A stretch of 64,000 nt of DNA from Candidatus Competibacter denitrificans Run_A_D11 (GTDB lineage: Bacteria > Pseudomonadota > Gammaproteobacteria > Competibacterales > Competibacteraceae), in contig NZ_CBTJ020000027.1 of the NCBI RefSeq assembly GCF_001051235.1, forward strand, positions 142,353-206,352, given 5' to 3'. Both the position numbers and the translations under genes were made by a program. The notes beneath the pieces were generated by a model. That model had not been told where the DNA came from and searched no databases. It saw only the letters and a list, made by a program, of their open reading frames with translations. Shown in pieces: positions 45,066 through 55,609 of this stretch (the stretch's first letter is position 1; every line of letters starts with the position of its first letter).

Positions 45066-47225
45066 ATGAAAACTGCGCACCTGGAAACCATCGACCGACC
45101 GACTGCTGCCGCTGATGTACCCATGCAACCGGCATCGTGGGATATTTGGGACAAGAAATATCGGCTTAAAACGAAAGAAGGACACCCCATTGATGAAACT
45201 ACCGATGGCACCTATCAGCGGGTCGCTATGGCGCTGGCCAATGTCGAGGATTCTGCGGAATTGCGCGACTTTTGGTACGGAAAATTTTTGTGGGCATTAC
45301 GGCATGGTGCTATCCCAGCGGGACGCATCATCTCCAATGCGGGAGCCTTAGCCCACAAACCGGCAACTTCGACCATCAACTGTACCGTTTCCGGCACGAT
45401 ACGCGATTCGATGGACGATATTTTGCGCAAAGTGCATGAAGCGGGTCTAACGCTCAAATCAGGGGCTGGCATCGGTTATGAGTTCTCCACTCTCCGTCCG
45501 CGCGGTGCGTATGTATCCGGGGCGGGTGCTCACACATCGGGGCCACTGTCGTTTATGGATATTTACGACAAAATGTGCTTCACCGTCTCATCTGCGGGCG
45601 GGCGACGGGGCGCCCAGATGGGCACTTTCGATATTGGCCATCCAGATGTCATCGAATTTATCCGCGCCAAGCGCGAGGCTGGTCGGCTTCGCCAATTTAA
45701 TTTATCGCTGCTAATAACTCATGAGTTTATGGAAGCGGTCAAAAATGATACCGATTGGATGCTGGCTTTTCCGCTGCTCGCCAAGGAGGCTGAGAAAGAC
45801 GACATTGATCTTAAGGACGCTGATCAAATCGTTTGGCGCGATTGGCCGACGACAGAAGGCTTGATCATCAACGATATCGGCCAAGTGGCCTGCAAGATTT
45901 ACCGCAAAATGCGGGCGCGCCGTTTATGGGACGTCATTATGGCGTCTACTTACGATTACGCGGAGCCGGGATTTATCCTGATTGACCGCGCGAATGAAAT
46001 GAACAATAACTGGTTCTGTGAAACTATTCGGGCCACCAATCCGTGTGGCGAACAAACGCTACCGCCTTATGGCTCCTGTCTGCTGGGTTCGATTAACCTC
46101 ACTCAATTCGTCCAAAACCCATTCACCGATCAAGCTGCTTTTGACTGGGATACATTTCAAAGTGTCGTCGCTATTTTCACGCGGATGCTCGATAATGTAG
46201 TTGAAATCAATGGATTACCTTTGGAACAGCAACGCCAGGAAATCCTTGGCAAACGCCGACACGGGATGGGCTATCTAGGGCTAGGTTCTACGCTGACGAT
46301 GTTGCGCCTGAAATACGGCTCACCCGACTCGCTAATTTTCACAGAAAAAGCAACCAGAGCGATGGCCTTGACCGGTTGGCGCGTTGCATTGGAGTTGGCG
46401 CGCGAAAAGGGGCCAGCGCCGATTCTTGAACAGGCATTCACAATAACCAAAGAGATGTTGCGCAAACGGCCGGAAATGGTCCGCGATGGCATCAAAGAGG
46501 GTGATAGCCTCAAGGGTAAAGTGCTCCATGCCCGTTATAGCCGTTATATGCAGCAAATAGCCGAAATCGAACCGACACTGATCGACGAATTAGCCGAAAT
46601 CGGTGCTCGCTTCACCCACCATACCTCCATCGCACCGACGGGAACCATTGCATTATCATTGGCCAATAATGCCAGTAACGGGATTGAACCCAGCTTTGGC
46701 CATCACTATTGCCGCAATATCATCCGTCCCGGCAAGAAAACCAAAGAGAAAGTTGATGTATTTTCCTTCGAGTTGCTGGCTTATCGACAACTGATTAATC
46801 CAAAAGCCATGCCTGGCTCTGAGGCCCCAGAGCAGCGGCTACCCGATTATTTTATGACGGCAGAGGAGGTATCTCCGAAACAACACGTCGATATCCAAGC
46901 CTCAGCGCAGCGCTGGATCGACTCCAGCATTTCCAAGACAGCCAACATACCGACCGATTTTCCATACGAGGATTTCAAGGATATTTATTTGTATGCTTAT
47001 GAGCAGGGCTTGAAAGGTTGCACCACCTTCCGCTTCAACCCTGCGGCATTTCAAGGTGTACTGGTTAAGGAACAGGATCTGGCCAATACCGTCTATCGAT
47101 TCGTATTGGAGGATGGCTCTGAGGTTGAGGTGAAGGGTAACGAAGAAATCGAGTATGACGGCGAACTTCACAGCGCTGCCAATTTATTCGATGCGCTCAA
47201 GGAAGGTTATTATGGAAAATGGTAA
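45066..47225 (+). CDS. nrdJa: Class II (B12-dependent) ribonucleotide reductase, large part
   Basis: Adenosylcobalamin-dependent reductase that makes deoxyribonucleotides with or without oxygen. 719 residues. The redox cysteines are Cys106 (STINCTVSGT) and Cys338 (PYGSCLLGS), and the radical-site loop NPCGEQ has Cys327; TGTIALSLANNASNGIEPSF is also family-typical. The C-terminal CxxC tail that re-reduces the site is missing here and is supplied by the separate 47471 gene, as in Pseudomonas NrdJa/NrdJb. NrdR boxes precede it. Confidence 0.92.
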   Translation: MKTAHLETIDRPTAAADVPMQPASWDIWDKKYRLKTKEGHPIDETTDGTYQRVAMALANVEDSAELRDFWYGKFLWALRHGAIPAGRIISNAGALAHKPATSTINCTVSGTIRDSMDDILRKVHEAGLTLKSGAGIGYEFSTLRPRGAYVSGAGAHTSGPLSFMDIYDKMCFTVSSAGGRRGAQMGTFDIGHPDVIEFIRAKREAGRLRQFNLSLLITHEFMEAVKNDTDWMLAFPLLAKEAEKDDIDLKDADQIVWRDWPTTEGLIINDIGQVACKIYRKMRARRLWDVIMASTYDYAEPGFILIDRANEMNNNWFCETIRATNPCGEQTLPPYGSCLLGSINLTQFVQNPFTDQAAFDWDTFQSVVAIFTRMLDNVVEINGLPLEQQRQEILGKRRHGMGYLGLGSTLTMLRLKYGSPDSLIFTEKATRAMALTGWRVALELAREKGPAPILEQAFTITKEMLRKRPEMVRDGIKEGDSLKGKVLHARYSRYMQQIAEIEPTLIDELAEIGARFTHHTSIAPTGTIALSLANNASNGIEPSFGHHYCRNIIRPGKKTKEKVDVFSFELLAYRQLINPKAMPGSEAPEQRLPDYFMTAEEVSPKQHVDIQASAQRWIDSSISKTANIPTDFPYEDFKDIYLYAYEQGLKGCTTFRFNPAAFQGVLVKEQDLANTVYRFVLEDGSEVEVKGNEEIEYDGELHSAANLFDALKEGYYGKW

Positions 47226-47470
47226 TCAGGAACTGTAGCTAGAAGCCATTCAATCACCGCCAGGAAGATGATCAGCTCATTCTGGAGTCAATTCATCACC
47301 GCAAAACACGGGCGCAAAAGCGCATGACTCTTAAACCTGCTATGACCGAGCGCTTTGCTTTGCTGAAGACTTTGGTAAGACCATTTGTGGTGGAAGCTGG
47401 AAATTTGATTCGTCAGCACCTTGCATGTTCGCCCATAAAGCGTCCCCGCAAACTTCCATGAGGACATGAC

Positions 47471-48157
47471 ATGGTTATGAAAATCGAAAAGAAAATCGTC
47501 TCTTACAGCGTCGTCAACACTCATGATACAGTACCCACGCCGACGGCCGAGCCGCATTCATCAGTCCAGCAGATGCATGAAAGCGTCGCCCGCCCTGAGA
47601 CTCTATCGGGTGCGACTTACAAAGTTAAAACCCCCCTGTCCGATCATGCCCTCTACATCACCATTAACGACATCGTACTGAACCAAGGCACGGAACATGA
47701 GGTACGCCGCCCGTTTGAGATTTTTATCAACTCGAAGGCCATGGACCATTTTCAATGGATTGTAGCGCTGACCCGCATCATCTCGGCTGTCTTCCGTAAG
47801 GGAGGCGATGTGACATTTCTGGTCGAGGAAATGCGCTCCGTGTTCGACCCCAAGGGGGGCTACTTCAAAAAAGGCGGTAAATACATGCCTTCGTTGGTGG
47901 CGGAAATCGGTGATGTGATCGAATCGCACATGCGTTCAATCGGCTTGCTTGGCGACAATGGCCCCGATGAACGCCAGCGCAAGCTCATCGCCGAGCAGCG
48001 CAATAAATACGAAGTCGGGATGAAAGCCATTGAGGATGCGGGCGAGGATAGCTTTCCTCCAGAATCGACACTGTGCGGTAAATGCCAAACTAAGGCCGTC
48101 ATCGTAATGGATGGCTGTTTAACATGCCTCAACTGTGGCGACTCCAAATGTTCTTGA
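47471..48157 (+). CDS. nrdJb: NrdJb: C-terminal part of split class II ribonucleotide reductase
   Basis: 228 residues matching the detached C-terminal region of class II reductase. The middle contains YITINDIVL and FEIFINSKAMDHFQWIVAL, then ISAVFRKGGDVTFLVEEM; the end has cysteine pairs LCGKC and CLTCLNCGDSKC, the likely zinc/thiol tail that passes electrons to NrdJa. It follows NrdJa by 245 bases, far more than the short gap in Pseudomonas. An in-frame ATG six bases later is possible as the start. Confidence 0.88.
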   Translation: MVMKIEKKIVSYSVVNTHDTVPTPTAEPHSSVQQMHESVARPETLSGATYKVKTPLSDHALYITINDIVLNQGTEHEVRRPFEIFINSKAMDHFQWIVALTRIISAVFRKGGDVTFLVEEMRSVFDPKGGYFKKGGKYMPSLVAEIGDVIESHMRSIGLLGDNGPDERQRKLIAEQRNKYEVGMKAIEDAGEDSFPPESTLCGKCQTKAVIVMDGCLTCLNCGDSKCS

Positions 48158-48208
48158 AGCAAGACCGCTAACCCACACCCATTATGCTCGCTTGATTCGA
48201 GACCAATC

Positions 48209-49216
48209 ATGCATCCAGAACAGCTACCTGATCAGATGACGGCCATTGAAATTACCGAGCCTGGTGGCCCGGAAAAATTAGTGAGTAGTCGGCGGCGGCT
48301 TCCGCAACCGACAGCGGGTGACGTATTGATTAAAGTTGCTTACGCTGGCGTCAATCGCCCCGATTGTCTACAACGCCAAGGTGCCTATCCACCACCACCA
48401 GGCGCTTCTGATATTCCGGGCCTCGAAGTGGCCGGAACCGTGGTAAAACTTGGTCAAGGCGTTGAGATTTGGAAAGTCGGCGACCCGGTTTGTGCCCTGC
48501 TGACTGGGGGCGGTTATGCTGAATATTGTACTGTGCCGGCCCTGCAATGCCTGCCTATTCCCATGGGTTTCACCTTGCAGCAGGCCGCCGCCTTACCGGA
48601 AACCTTCTTCACCGTGTGGAGTAATCTCTTCGACCGTGCTCAACTAAAACCTGGTGAAACATTGCTGGTTCATGGTGGCGCGAGCGGGATCGGCACCACT
48701 GCTATTCAGCTTGCAAAAGCCTTGGGCGCGCGAGTTTTCGCCACCGTCGGCGGCGCCGACAAAATTCAACCCAGTTTAGATTTGGGGGCCGAGCGAGTTA
48801 TCAATTACCGCGAAGAAGATTTTGTCAGTGTGATCAAGGAAATAACCCATAACCAGGGTGTCAACGTGATCTTGGATATGGTGGCCGGCGATTATGTACA
48901 GCGCAATCTCAGCGCATTAGCGGTGGACGGGAGGCTAGTATTCATCGCTTTTCTGCGTGGTGCTAAGATGGAGTTAAACCTAGCACCAGTGATGATGAAG
49001 CGCTTGACGATCACCGGCTCGACGTTGCGAGCGCGGCCTATCGCGGATAAAGCGCCCATTGCCGACTGCCTGCGCAAAACTGTTTGGCCGCTGCTGGCTA
49101 ATGGCACTATCAAACCGATCATCTACCAGACTTTCGCATTAGCCGACGCCCCTGAAGCGCACCGGCTGATGGAATCCAATCGCCACATTGGTAAGATCCT
49201 TCTTCGCGTACTTTGA
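48209..49216 (+). CDS. PIG3-type NAD(P)H quinone oxidoreductase
   Basis: 335-residue MDR-superfamily reductase without zinc ligands. Signatures: MTAIEITEPGGPEKL, AGVNRPDCLQRQGAYPPPPG, IPGLEVAGTVVKLG, and the NADPH-binding VHGGASGIGTTAIQLAKALG. It belongs to the TP53I3/QOR-like group that reduces quinones. The ATG at 48209 is used; the one at 48236 fits the family equally well. It is 51 bases downstream of nrdJb and may be co-transcribed. Confidence 0.88.
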   Translation: MHPEQLPDQMTAIEITEPGGPEKLVSSRRRLPQPTAGDVLIKVAYAGVNRPDCLQRQGAYPPPPGASDIPGLEVAGTVVKLGQGVEIWKVGDPVCALLTGGGYAEYCTVPALQCLPIPMGFTLQQAAALPETFFTVWSNLFDRAQLKPGETLLVHGGASGIGTTAIQLAKALGARVFATVGGADKIQPSLDLGAERVINYREEDFVSVIKEITHNQGVNVILDMVAGDYVQRNLSALAVDGRLVFIAFLRGAKMELNLAPVMMKRLTITGSTLRARPIADKAPIADCLRKTVWPLLANGTIKPIIYQTFALADAPEAHRLMESNRHIGKILLRVL

Positions 49217-49509
49217 TCTGGCCAACCCCTTCGCCGTTTAGACCTTCCGCGACAATCCCCACGAGAAGTGCATCAACGAGAGTTGCGCAATCATTACTTA
49301 ATTATTAATTTTGCGTTGCAACAAAAACGGATTTATGCTGTCATTTAGTAGGATTTAGCGCTTTGTACAGGCTCAGCAACCTATGAAGCGACTAACAATC
49401 AACTACTATTATTCTTGCGCAGCTTGTCATTGTCAGATGGGAAATTTAGGAGTTCTGGCTAAGGAATAGGCCCGAAAGCAAGTATCGCTACAGGTAAGAG
49501 GTTAATAAC
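49217..49509. other. AT-rich gene-free stretch
   Basis: Between the quinone oxidoreductase and the 57-codon ORF. The part at about 49290-49330 (TTACTTAATTATTAATTTTG) is much richer in A/T than its surroundings and is the best promoter candidate for the small ORF. No ORF, repeat or RNA gene was recognised. Confidence 0.4.
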
Positions 49510-49683
49510 ATGCGTCAAAATCACACGCTCCAGCATTCGTTGGTCTGGTTCGAGAACGGTGGATGGTGGTTCAAAATACTTGGAGAATGCTTCGGGCCTT
49601 ACAAAGAGATGCTTGAGGCTCGCTATAATCTTTTAATAATTCAAGGCTTAAGTTTTCAGCTCCGCCAAGCGATATCACATTAA
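49510..49683 (+). CDS. Small ORF, 57 residues, unknown
   Basis: ATG at 49510 with a GAGG site about ten bases upstream (GTAAGAGGTTAATAAC). The product has the aromatic core SLVWFENGGWWFKILGE, then CFGPYKEMLEARYNL and IIQGLSFQLRQ. The pattern of aromatic strand, FGPY turn and amphipathic helix looks protein-like and not random. The stop codon overlaps the stem of a perfect hairpin. I recognise no family. Codon use is less GC-biased than in neighbours. Confidence 0.5.
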   Translation: MRQNHTLQHSLVWFENGGWWFKILGECFGPYKEMLEARYNLLIIQGLSFQLRQAISH

Positions 49684-49705
49684 GGACTGCTGATTGCAGT
49701 CCTTA
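49681..49705 (+). terminator. Perfect hairpin at the end of the small ORF
   Basis: TAAGGACTGC (49681-49690) and GCAGTCCTTA (49696-49705) pair without mismatch over ten bases around TGATT. The stem starts with the stop codon of the 57-codon ORF. No T-run follows on the plus strand, so it may be a weak terminator or an mRNA-stabilising end. Confidence 0.6.
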
Positions 49706-49757
49706 ATCATCAGATCTCGAAAACCAAAGATCGATTTTAAACGGAGAGATGGCTTAG

Positions 49758-49786
49758 TGTAGCGGTTGCTACAGTTTGCGCGCAAA
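49758..49786. repeat. Two adjoining inverted repeats downstream of rplQ
   Basis: TGTAGC (49758-49763) and GCTACA (49768-49773) form a short stem, immediately followed by the 12-base palindrome TTTGCGCGCAAA (49775-49786). They lie 50 bases beyond the rplQ stop on the minus strand and could mark the end of the ribosomal transcript, but no proper T-run follows. Confidence 0.4.
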
Positions 49787-49836
49787 GACGGCGGGAAATG
49801 GCTGAATGATTAAAAAATGGCTGGGCGATTTACTTA

Positions 49837-50217
49837 TTAGTCAGTCGTTGGCACGACGGCCGGCCGATCTAACAGCTCCACATACGCCAAAGGCGCATTA
49901 TCACCGACTCGGAACCCGCATTTTAGAATACGCAGGTAGCCGCCAGGCCGTGATTTGAAGCGAGGTCCCAGCTCGTTAAACAGTTTGGTAACTACGTCAC
50001 GGTCACCTAGCCGAGCAAACGCTAGGCGTCGGTGGGCAACGCTGTCTTGTTTCGACAAGGTAATCAACGGCTCTGCGACCCGGCGCAATTCCTTGGCCTT
50101 AGGTAAGGTCGTTCGGATAACCTCGTGAGTAAAGAGCGAAGTCGCCATATTAGATAGCATGGACTTGCGATGGCTACTGGTGCGATTGAATTTGCGGCCG
50201 GCTTTACGATGGCGCAT
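49837..50217 (-). CDS. rplQ: Ribosomal protein L17
   Basis: 126 residues, last gene of the alpha operon. The start [20 protein letters not shown] and [20 protein letters not shown] are diagnostic for L17 of the large subunit. Position directly after rpoA is the normal bacterial order. Confidence 0.98.
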   Translation of the reverse strand: MRHRKAGRKFNRTSSHRKSMLSNMATSLFTHEVIRTTLPKAKELRRVAEPLITLSKQDSVAHRRLAFARLGDRDVVTKLFNELGPRFKSRPGGYLRILKCGFRVGDNAPLAYVELLDRPAVVPTTD

Positions 50218-50282
50218 GAGAAAGTTCCTTAACGACTTTCAAACAAAAATTAAACCAGGGATAAACTCAGATGATGCCTTGA

Positions 50283-51395
50283 TCATCCGGCATCATCGGA
50301 ATCACTGCTCGCCGTTGATCGGACATCGAATTTGGAGGGTTTTTCCGTCTCCAAAATATCACCGGCCGCGCCTATCGCTGAACGGCGTGCTGCGGCACGT
50401 TCTTCATTTTGCTCAATACTCAGATGAGGCGGTGGCCAATTATCGACCTTCATCCCCAGAGAAAGCTTGTACTTGGCCAGAACGTCCTTGATTTCAGTCA
50501 AGGATTTCTTACCAAGATTCGGAGTTTTCAACAACTCCGATTCTGTCCTCTGCACGAGATCACCGATGTAATAAATACTTTCGGCCTTCAAACAATTCGC
50601 TGAACGGACCGTAAGCTCCAGATCATCGACCGGCTGCATCAAAACCGGATCAATATCCACCAAAGGAGGTGGCGCCGGTTCATCCCGCTTGCCTTTAAGA
50701 TCCACAAACACCGACAGTTGATCCAGCAGAATCCGGGCAGCGGTGCGAATCGCTTCTTCAGGATCAATGGTACCGTTGGTTTCCAGGGTGAGAATCAGCT
50801 TGTCGAGATTGGTGCGCTGTTCGACTCGGGCGCTCTCAACCCGGTAGCTGATCCGCTCCACAGGGCTGAAAGAGGCATCTAACCGTAGCCTACCGATTGA
50901 ACGAGTCTCGCCATCACCACTTTCCCGCTGAGTAGCAGGTAAGTAGCCGCAACCCCGTTCAACCTTGAGCCGCATGTTTAGCTCACCGCTCTTGGTCAAA
51001 TGAGCGATGATATGGCCCGGATTGATAATCTCGACCGCATGGCCTCCTACGATATCGCCGGCCACGACCGGACCCGGCCCTTTTTTGGTCAGGGTCAGGT
51101 TCGCTTCTTCTGCCCCTTCCTGCAAGCTGACAGCTACCCCCTTAAGGTTGAGGAGAATATCAATGACATCTTCCTGCACACCTTCAACGGTGGAATACTC
51201 GTGCAAAACCTGCTCGATTTCACACTCGACGATTGCAGCCCCAGGAATCGACGAGAGCAAAATCCGGCGTAGGGCATTGCCGAGCGTATAACCAAAGCCG
51301 CGCTCCAGCGGCTCTACGGTTACCTGCGCCAAACGAGGCGCCAGTTTTTCCACCTCGACGCGGGTCGGTTTTAGCAAATCAAATGCGCCCAGCAT
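50283..51395 (-). CDS. rpoA: RNA polymerase alpha subunit, with long C-terminal tail
   Basis: 370 residues from the ATG at 51395, which has an AGGGA site and aligns with the E. coli start; a GTG at 51419 overlapping the rpsD stop is the alternative. N-domain motifs [20 protein letters not shown] and [20 protein letters not shown], and C-domain motifs [18 protein letters not shown] and [19 protein letters not shown] are all normal. After NWPP the chain continues for about 48 residues, against six in E. coli. The tail is polar ([21 protein letters not shown]) and likely disordered. Confidence 0.97.
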   Translation of the reverse strand: MLGAFDLLKPTRVEVEKLAPRLAQVTVEPLERGFGYTLGNALRRILLSSIPGAAIVECEIEQVLHEYSTVEGVQEDVIDILLNLKGVAVSLQEGAEEANLTLTKKGPGPVVAGDIVGGHAVEIINPGHIIAHLTKSGELNMRLKVERGCGYLPATQRESGDGETRSIGRLRLDASFSPVERISYRVESARVEQRTNLDKLILTLETNGTIDPEEAIRTAARILLDQLSVFVDLKGKRDEPAPPPLVDIDPVLMQPVDDLELTVRSANCLKAESIYYIGDLVQRTESELLKTPNLGKKSLTEIKDVLAKYKLSLGMKVDNWPPPHLSIEQNEERAAARRSAIGAAGDILETEKPSKFDVRSTASSDSDDAG

Positions 51396-51415
51396 CCGTT
51401 TTCCCTCGAAATCGA

Positions 51416-52036
51416 TCACTTGGAATAAAGCTCCACGACCAATGATTCGTTGATATCGGCCGACAAATCGCCGCGATCGGGAATACGCTTGAAGACACCG
51501 CTCATCTTAGTAGCGTCCACATCGACCCACTCAGGAAAGCCGTGGCCTTGGGCGAGTTGTAACGAATACTGGATACGTGTCTGATTGCGGCTTTTCTCGT
51601 GTATCGCCACCACGTCTTCGGGCATGACCTGATAGGAGGGGATATTGACCCGCTGGCCATTGACGGTCATTGCCCGATGAGAAACCAATTGCCGGGCTTC
51701 CGCTCGAGTACTACCAAAACCCATCCGATACACTACGTTATCTAATCGGCACTCCAACAGTTTCAGCAGATTCTCGCCGGTGGAACCCTTACGGCGAGCC
51801 GATTCCTTGTAATAATTAAGAAACTGGCGCTCCAGTACCCCATAAATCCTGCGCAATTTTTGCTTTTCGCGCAATTGCAACCCGTAATCGGAAAGACGCG
51901 GGCGGCGGGCACCATGCTGACCCGGGGGGCGCTCTAAATTACATTTTGATTCCAACGGTCGAGCCGACGACTTCAAAAACAGATCCATGCCTTCCCGGCG
52001 GCTCAATTTACACTTTGGACCGAGATATCTCGCCAC
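51416..52036 (-). CDS. rpsD: Ribosomal protein S4
   Basis: 206 residues. The start [20 protein letters not shown], the RPPGQHG motif and the S4 RNA-binding domain ([20 protein letters not shown]) identify it. It binds 16S rRNA early and, in E. coli, represses the alpha operon. Order rpsM-rpsK-rpsD-rpoA-rplQ is conserved. Confidence 0.98.
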   Translation of the reverse strand: MARYLGPKCKLSRREGMDLFLKSSARPLESKCNLERPPGQHGARRPRLSDYGLQLREKQKLRRIYGVLERQFLNYYKESARRKGSTGENLLKLLECRLDNVVYRMGFGSTRAEARQLVSHRAMTVNGQRVNIPSYQVMPEDVVAIHEKSRNQTRIQYSLQLAQGHGFPEWVDVDATKMSGVFKRIPDRGDLSADINESLVVELYSK

Positions 52037-52051
52037 AGTATTACTCCCGGA

Positions 52052-52441
52052 CTAGACGCGACGACGTTTCGGAGGACGGCAACCGTTATGCGGTATCGGT
52101 GTCATGTCCATGATGCTCATAATTTTGAAGCCGGCAGCGTTCAATGCACGCACGGCCGACTCTCTACCAGGCCCTGGACCTTTGACGTTGACCTCAAGGT
52201 TTTTTACGCCAAATTCCTTGACCACATTCCCCACCCGTTCGGCGGCAACTTGCGCCGCAAACGGCGTACTCTTGCGAGAGCCGCGAAAGCCCGAACCGCC
52301 CGACGTCGCCCAACCCAAGGCGTTACCCTGACGGTCGGTGATCGTGATAATGGTATTATTGAACGAAGCATGGATATGGGCGATCCCATCCACGACATTT
52401 TTCTTGACGCGCTTGCGCGTTTTTGCAACCGGTTTTGCCAT
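52052..52441 (-). CDS. rpsK: Ribosomal protein S11
   Basis: 129 residues of the small-subunit platform. [19 protein letters not shown] and the C-terminal [18 protein letters not shown] are S11 hallmarks. It lies 15 bases before rpsD. Confidence 0.98.
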   Translation of the reverse strand: MAKPVAKTRKRVKKNVVDGIAHIHASFNNTIITITDRQGNALGWATSGGSGFRGSRKSTPFAAQVAAERVGNVVKEFGVKNLEVNVKGPGPGRESAVRALNAAGFKIMSIMDMTPIPHNGCRPPKRRRV

Positions 52442-52482
52442 TCTCCGACCTATGCCAGCGGAATTCTAAAAATTCAGGTGAT

Positions 52483-52839
52483 CTACTTTCGCACTGCGCG
52501 GCGCGGACCCTTGCGTGTCCGAGCGTTGGTACGGGTACGCTGACCACGCACCGGCAAACCCCGCCGGTGGCGCAGCCCACGATAACAGCCGAGATCCATC
52601 AAGCGTTTGATGCTCATGGATACTTCACGGCGTAAATCGCCCTCCACAGTATGCTTGCCCACTTCGGCGCGCAGCGCATCGACTTGGGCTTCGTTCAAAT
52701 CACGCACTTTTGTTTCAGCAGCGACCTCAGCGGCCTCACAAATCTGGCGGGCGCGGGTTTTGCCGATCCCGTAAATCGCCTGTAGCGCGATGACCGTGTG
52801 CTTATTGACCGGAATATTGATGCCTGCAATACGGGCCAT
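52483..52839 (-). CDS. rpsM: Ribosomal protein S13
   Basis: 118 residues. [19 protein letters not shown] and the basic C-terminal [17 protein letters not shown] are S13 features; it contacts tRNA at the small-subunit head. A 93-base gap separates it from rpmJ upstream. Confidence 0.98.
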   Translation of the reverse strand: MARIAGINIPVNKHTVIALQAIYGIGKTRARQICEAAEVAAETKVRDLNEAQVDALRAEVGKHTVEGDLRREVSMSIKRLMDLGCYRGLRHRRGLPVRGQRTRTNARTRKGPRRAVRK

Positions 52840-52932
52840 GCCTTAAAGCTCCTCCTACCGTACGGGATGCTTGCCGCGCAAAAAGCGGAAATTTAGCTTA
52901 CCCGGCCAAGTAAATCAATAGCAAATCGCATT

Positions 52933-53046
52933 TCAACCCTGCCGCTGTTTGTGGCGGGCGTCCTTACAGATCACCCGAACCACACGGTCCCGGCGAATAA
53001 TCTTGCAATTACGGCAAATTTTCTTAACTGAAGCACGAACTTTCAT
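52933..53046 (-). CDS. rpmJ: Ribosomal protein L36
   Basis: 37 residues: [20 protein letters not shown], then [13 protein letters not shown]. It is the zinc form, with Cys11, Cys14, Cys27 and His32. It sits in its standard place between secY and rpsM. Confidence 0.97.
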   Translation of the reverse strand: MKVRASVKKICRNCKIIRRDRVVRVICKDARHKQRQG

Positions 53047-53126
53047 TTCGTTGTTCTCCAAATTCAAGCGGACGCCTGCTCAGATGCATCAGAACGCCAA
53101 AACCAGATATGGCGGCTGATCAGGGC

Positions 53127-54455
53127 TTAGCGCATTAAACCCTGGCCCTTGAAGCTACTTTTTTTCAGCAGGCTCTCGTATTGATGCGACATCAAATGCG
53201 CCTGAACCTGGGCCATGAAATCCATAACGACTACCACAATGATCAGCAGTGAAGTGCCGCCAAAATAGAAAGGCACCCGCCAGTACAAAATCAAAAATTC
53301 CGGGAGCAAACAAACCACAGTGATATAGGCAGCGCCGATCAGCGTAAGGCGAGTCAACACCTTATCGATGTAGGTGGCTGTCTGCGCCCCTGGTCGAATA
53401 CCCGGAATAAAGGCACCGGACTTTTTCAAGTTGTCGGCGGTCTCCTTGGAATTGAAAACCAAGGCAGTGTAGAAAAAACAGAAAAAGATGATCAGGCCAG
53501 CATACAGTAAAACATACAGCGGTTGCCCCGGAGAGAGCGCCGAGCTGATCTGCCGCAACCATTCCATGCTGGGGGCGTTACCAAACCAACTGCCCAGCGT
53601 CGCTGGAAATAAAATGAGACTGGAAGCAAAAATGGGCGGTATTACACCCGACATGTTGAGCTTCAGCGGCAGGTGAGTACTCTGGGCCGCGTAAACACGC
53701 CGACCTTGCTGGCGCTTGGCGTAATTCACCGTGATCCGCCGTTGACCACGCTCGACAAACACCACAAAACCAGTCACTAAGATGGTTAGCGCAAGCAAGA
53801 ACAGCACCAGCATCACATGCAGTTCACCGGTACGCGCCAGTTCCAGCGTCCCACCCACTGCGTGCGGCAATCCGGCAACGATACCAGCGAAAATCAGCAT
53901 TGAAATCCCATTGCCAATCCCGCGTTCGGTGACTTGCTCACCCAGCCACATGAGAAAAACAGTTCCAGCCACCAAGCTAATGGTCGCAGTCAGGATAAAC
54001 CCGACGCCTGGCGCGACGACGACCGAAGTACCTCCCGCCATTTGATTTTGTAGCGCAATGCTAACGCCTACTCCCTGGAATGCTGCCAAAATCACTGTCA
54101 AATAACGAGTATAACGAGTCAGTTTATGCCGCCCGGATACCCCGCCTTCCTTGCGCAACTGCTCCAGCGACGGCACCACCATCGACATCAACTGCAAGAT
54201 GATCGAGGCGGAAATATACGGCATCACACCCAAGGCAAAAATACTTAAACGGCTAAGGGCACCGCCCGAAAACATGTTGAACATGTCAAGGATAGTGCCG
54301 CGCTGTTGGTCAAACAGTTGCGCCATCGCATGTGGGTTAATACCAGGCACCGGAATATGCGTGCCGATACGGAACACCACTAAAGCTCCCACTAAAAACA
54401 AGAGCCGCTGACGCAGCTCAGTCATCTTGCCGAGATCCGGCAGGGCTGTCGCCAT
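53127..54455 (-). CDS. secY: Protein translocase subunit SecY
   Basis: 442 residues with ten membrane helices, the central channel of the Sec translocon. [52 protein letters not shown] and [19 protein letters not shown] are classic signatures. It lies six bases after rplO in the spc operon. Confidence 0.98.
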   Translation of the reverse strand: MATALPDLGKMTELRQRLLFLVGALVVFRIGTHIPVPGINPHAMAQLFDQQRGTILDMFNMFSGGALSRLSIFALGVMPYISASIILQLMSMVVPSLEQLRKEGGVSGRHKLTRYTRYLTVILAAFQGVGVSIALQNQMAGGTSVVVAPGVGFILTATISLVAGTVFLMWLGEQVTERGIGNGISMLIFAGIVAGLPHAVGGTLELARTGELHVMLVLFLLALTILVTGFVVFVERGQRRITVNYAKRQQGRRVYAAQSTHLPLKLNMSGVIPPIFASSLILFPATLGSWFGNAPSMEWLRQISSALSPGQPLYVLLYAGLIIFFCFFYTALVFNSKETADNLKKSGAFIPGIRPGAQTATYIDKVLTRLTLIGAAYITVVCLLPEFLILYWRVPFYFGGTSLLIIVVVVMDFMAQVQAHLMSHQYESLLKKSSFKGQGLMR

Positions 54456-54460
54456 TGTGT

Positions 54461-54895
54461 TTACTCGATGATCGTCCCGCTTGCCGCCAATACCGCAGCG
54501 CGGGCGCCTGCTGTGAATGCCAAGCCCCGCAAGGTAACTGCTTTCGTCAATTTGCCAGAGACAATGACCTTCGCTTGTTTGGCGAAAATCGGCACGATAT
54601 TGGCCGCTTTAAGCACTGCCAAATCAATGATCTCCGCATCAAGCTTAGCCAGGGCACCCAACCGGACTTCGGCAGTATCCTTGGCGGTCATGGAATGGAA
54701 ACCCCGCTTAGGAAGACGGCGCTGCAAAGGCATCTGGCCGCCTTCAAAACCGACTTTATGATAGCCACCAGATCGCGCGTGTTGGCCCTTATGGCCGCGC
54801 CCACCAGTCTTACCAAGCCCAGAACCAATCCCACGCCCGACCCGTTGTTCGGATGGGCGGCTGCCGGCGGTGGGCTTTAGGGTATTAAGACGCAT
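54461..54895 (-). CDS. rplO: Ribosomal protein L15
   Basis: 144 residues. [20 protein letters not shown] and the glycine-rich [20 protein letters not shown]-terminus are diagnostic for L15 of the large subunit. Confidence 0.98.
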   Translation of the reverse strand: MRLNTLKPTAGSRPSEQRVGRGIGSGLGKTGGRGHKGQHARSGGYHKVGFEGGQMPLQRRLPKRGFHSMTAKDTAEVRLGALAKLDAEIIDLAVLKAANIVPIFAKQAKVIVSGKLTKAVTLRGLAFTAGARAAVLAASGTIIE

Positions 54896-54899
54896 AACT

Positions 54900-55082
54900 T
54901 CAAGCCTCCTGGACTTTCAGCAGATACGAAACCTTGCGGATCATGCCCCGATTTTCCGGGGTATCGATCACCACCGCGCTGCTGTGCATACGCCGTAACC
55001 CCAGCCCGCGGACACAGGCTTGATGCGCAGCCAACCGGCCATGCACACTTTTAATCAAGGTCACTTTCAATTTATCGGCCAT
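54900..55082 (-). CDS. rpmD: Ribosomal protein L30
   Basis: 60 residues, normal bacterial size. [20 protein letters not shown] and [20 protein letters not shown] mark L30. Between rpsE and rplO as expected. Confidence 0.97.
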   Translation of the reverse strand: MADKLKVTLIKSVHGRLAAHQACVRGLGLRRMHSSAVVIDTPENRGMIRKVSYLLKVQEA

Positions 55083-55087
55083 AAGGC

Positions 55088-55597
55088 TCAGCTCCGAATT
55101 TCATCAACCGTTTTGCCGCGCTTGGTGGCCTGATAATCGGGCGATTTCATCGTGCTTAAGCCCCGAATGGTTGCCCGCACCACATTGATCGGATTGCGCG
55201 AACCCACACATTTAGCCAGTACATCCTTAACGCCGACCACATCAAATACAGCGCGCATGGCGCCACCGGCGATAATCCCCGTCCCTTCGGAAGCAGGCTG
55301 CATGAACACCTGGGCAGCACCATGCTCGGCAGTGACCGGATATTGCAGAGTCGTTCCGTTCAAGGGCACTTTATGCATATTCTTCCGGGCCTTATCCATG
55401 GCTTTTTGAATCGCCATCGGGACTTCGCGGGCCTTACCGTAACCTAAGCCGACCCGACCATTGCCATCACCCACCACCGTCAGCGCGGTGAAGCCGAATT
55501 GCCGGCCCCCCTTGACCACCTTGGCTACCCGATTGACCGCAATCAGCTTTTCTTGTAAGCCGTCACTATTCTGCGAACCTTCTACATTGATCGCCAT
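55088..55597 (-). CDS. rpsE: Ribosomal protein S5
   Basis: 169 residues. Contains the S5 double-stranded RNA-binding block ([20 protein letters not shown]) and [19 protein letters not shown]. Contributes to decoding accuracy. Confidence 0.98.
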   Translation of the reverse strand: MAINVEGSQNSDGLQEKLIAVNRVAKVVKGGRQFGFTALTVVGDGNGRVGLGYGKAREVPMAIQKAMDKARKNMHKVPLNGTTLQYPVTAEHGAAQVFMQPASEGTGIIAGGAMRAVFDVVGVKDVLAKCVGSRNPINVVRATIRGLSTMKSPDYQATKRGKTVDEIRS

Positions 55598-55609
55598 CGT
55601 CTTTATTCC

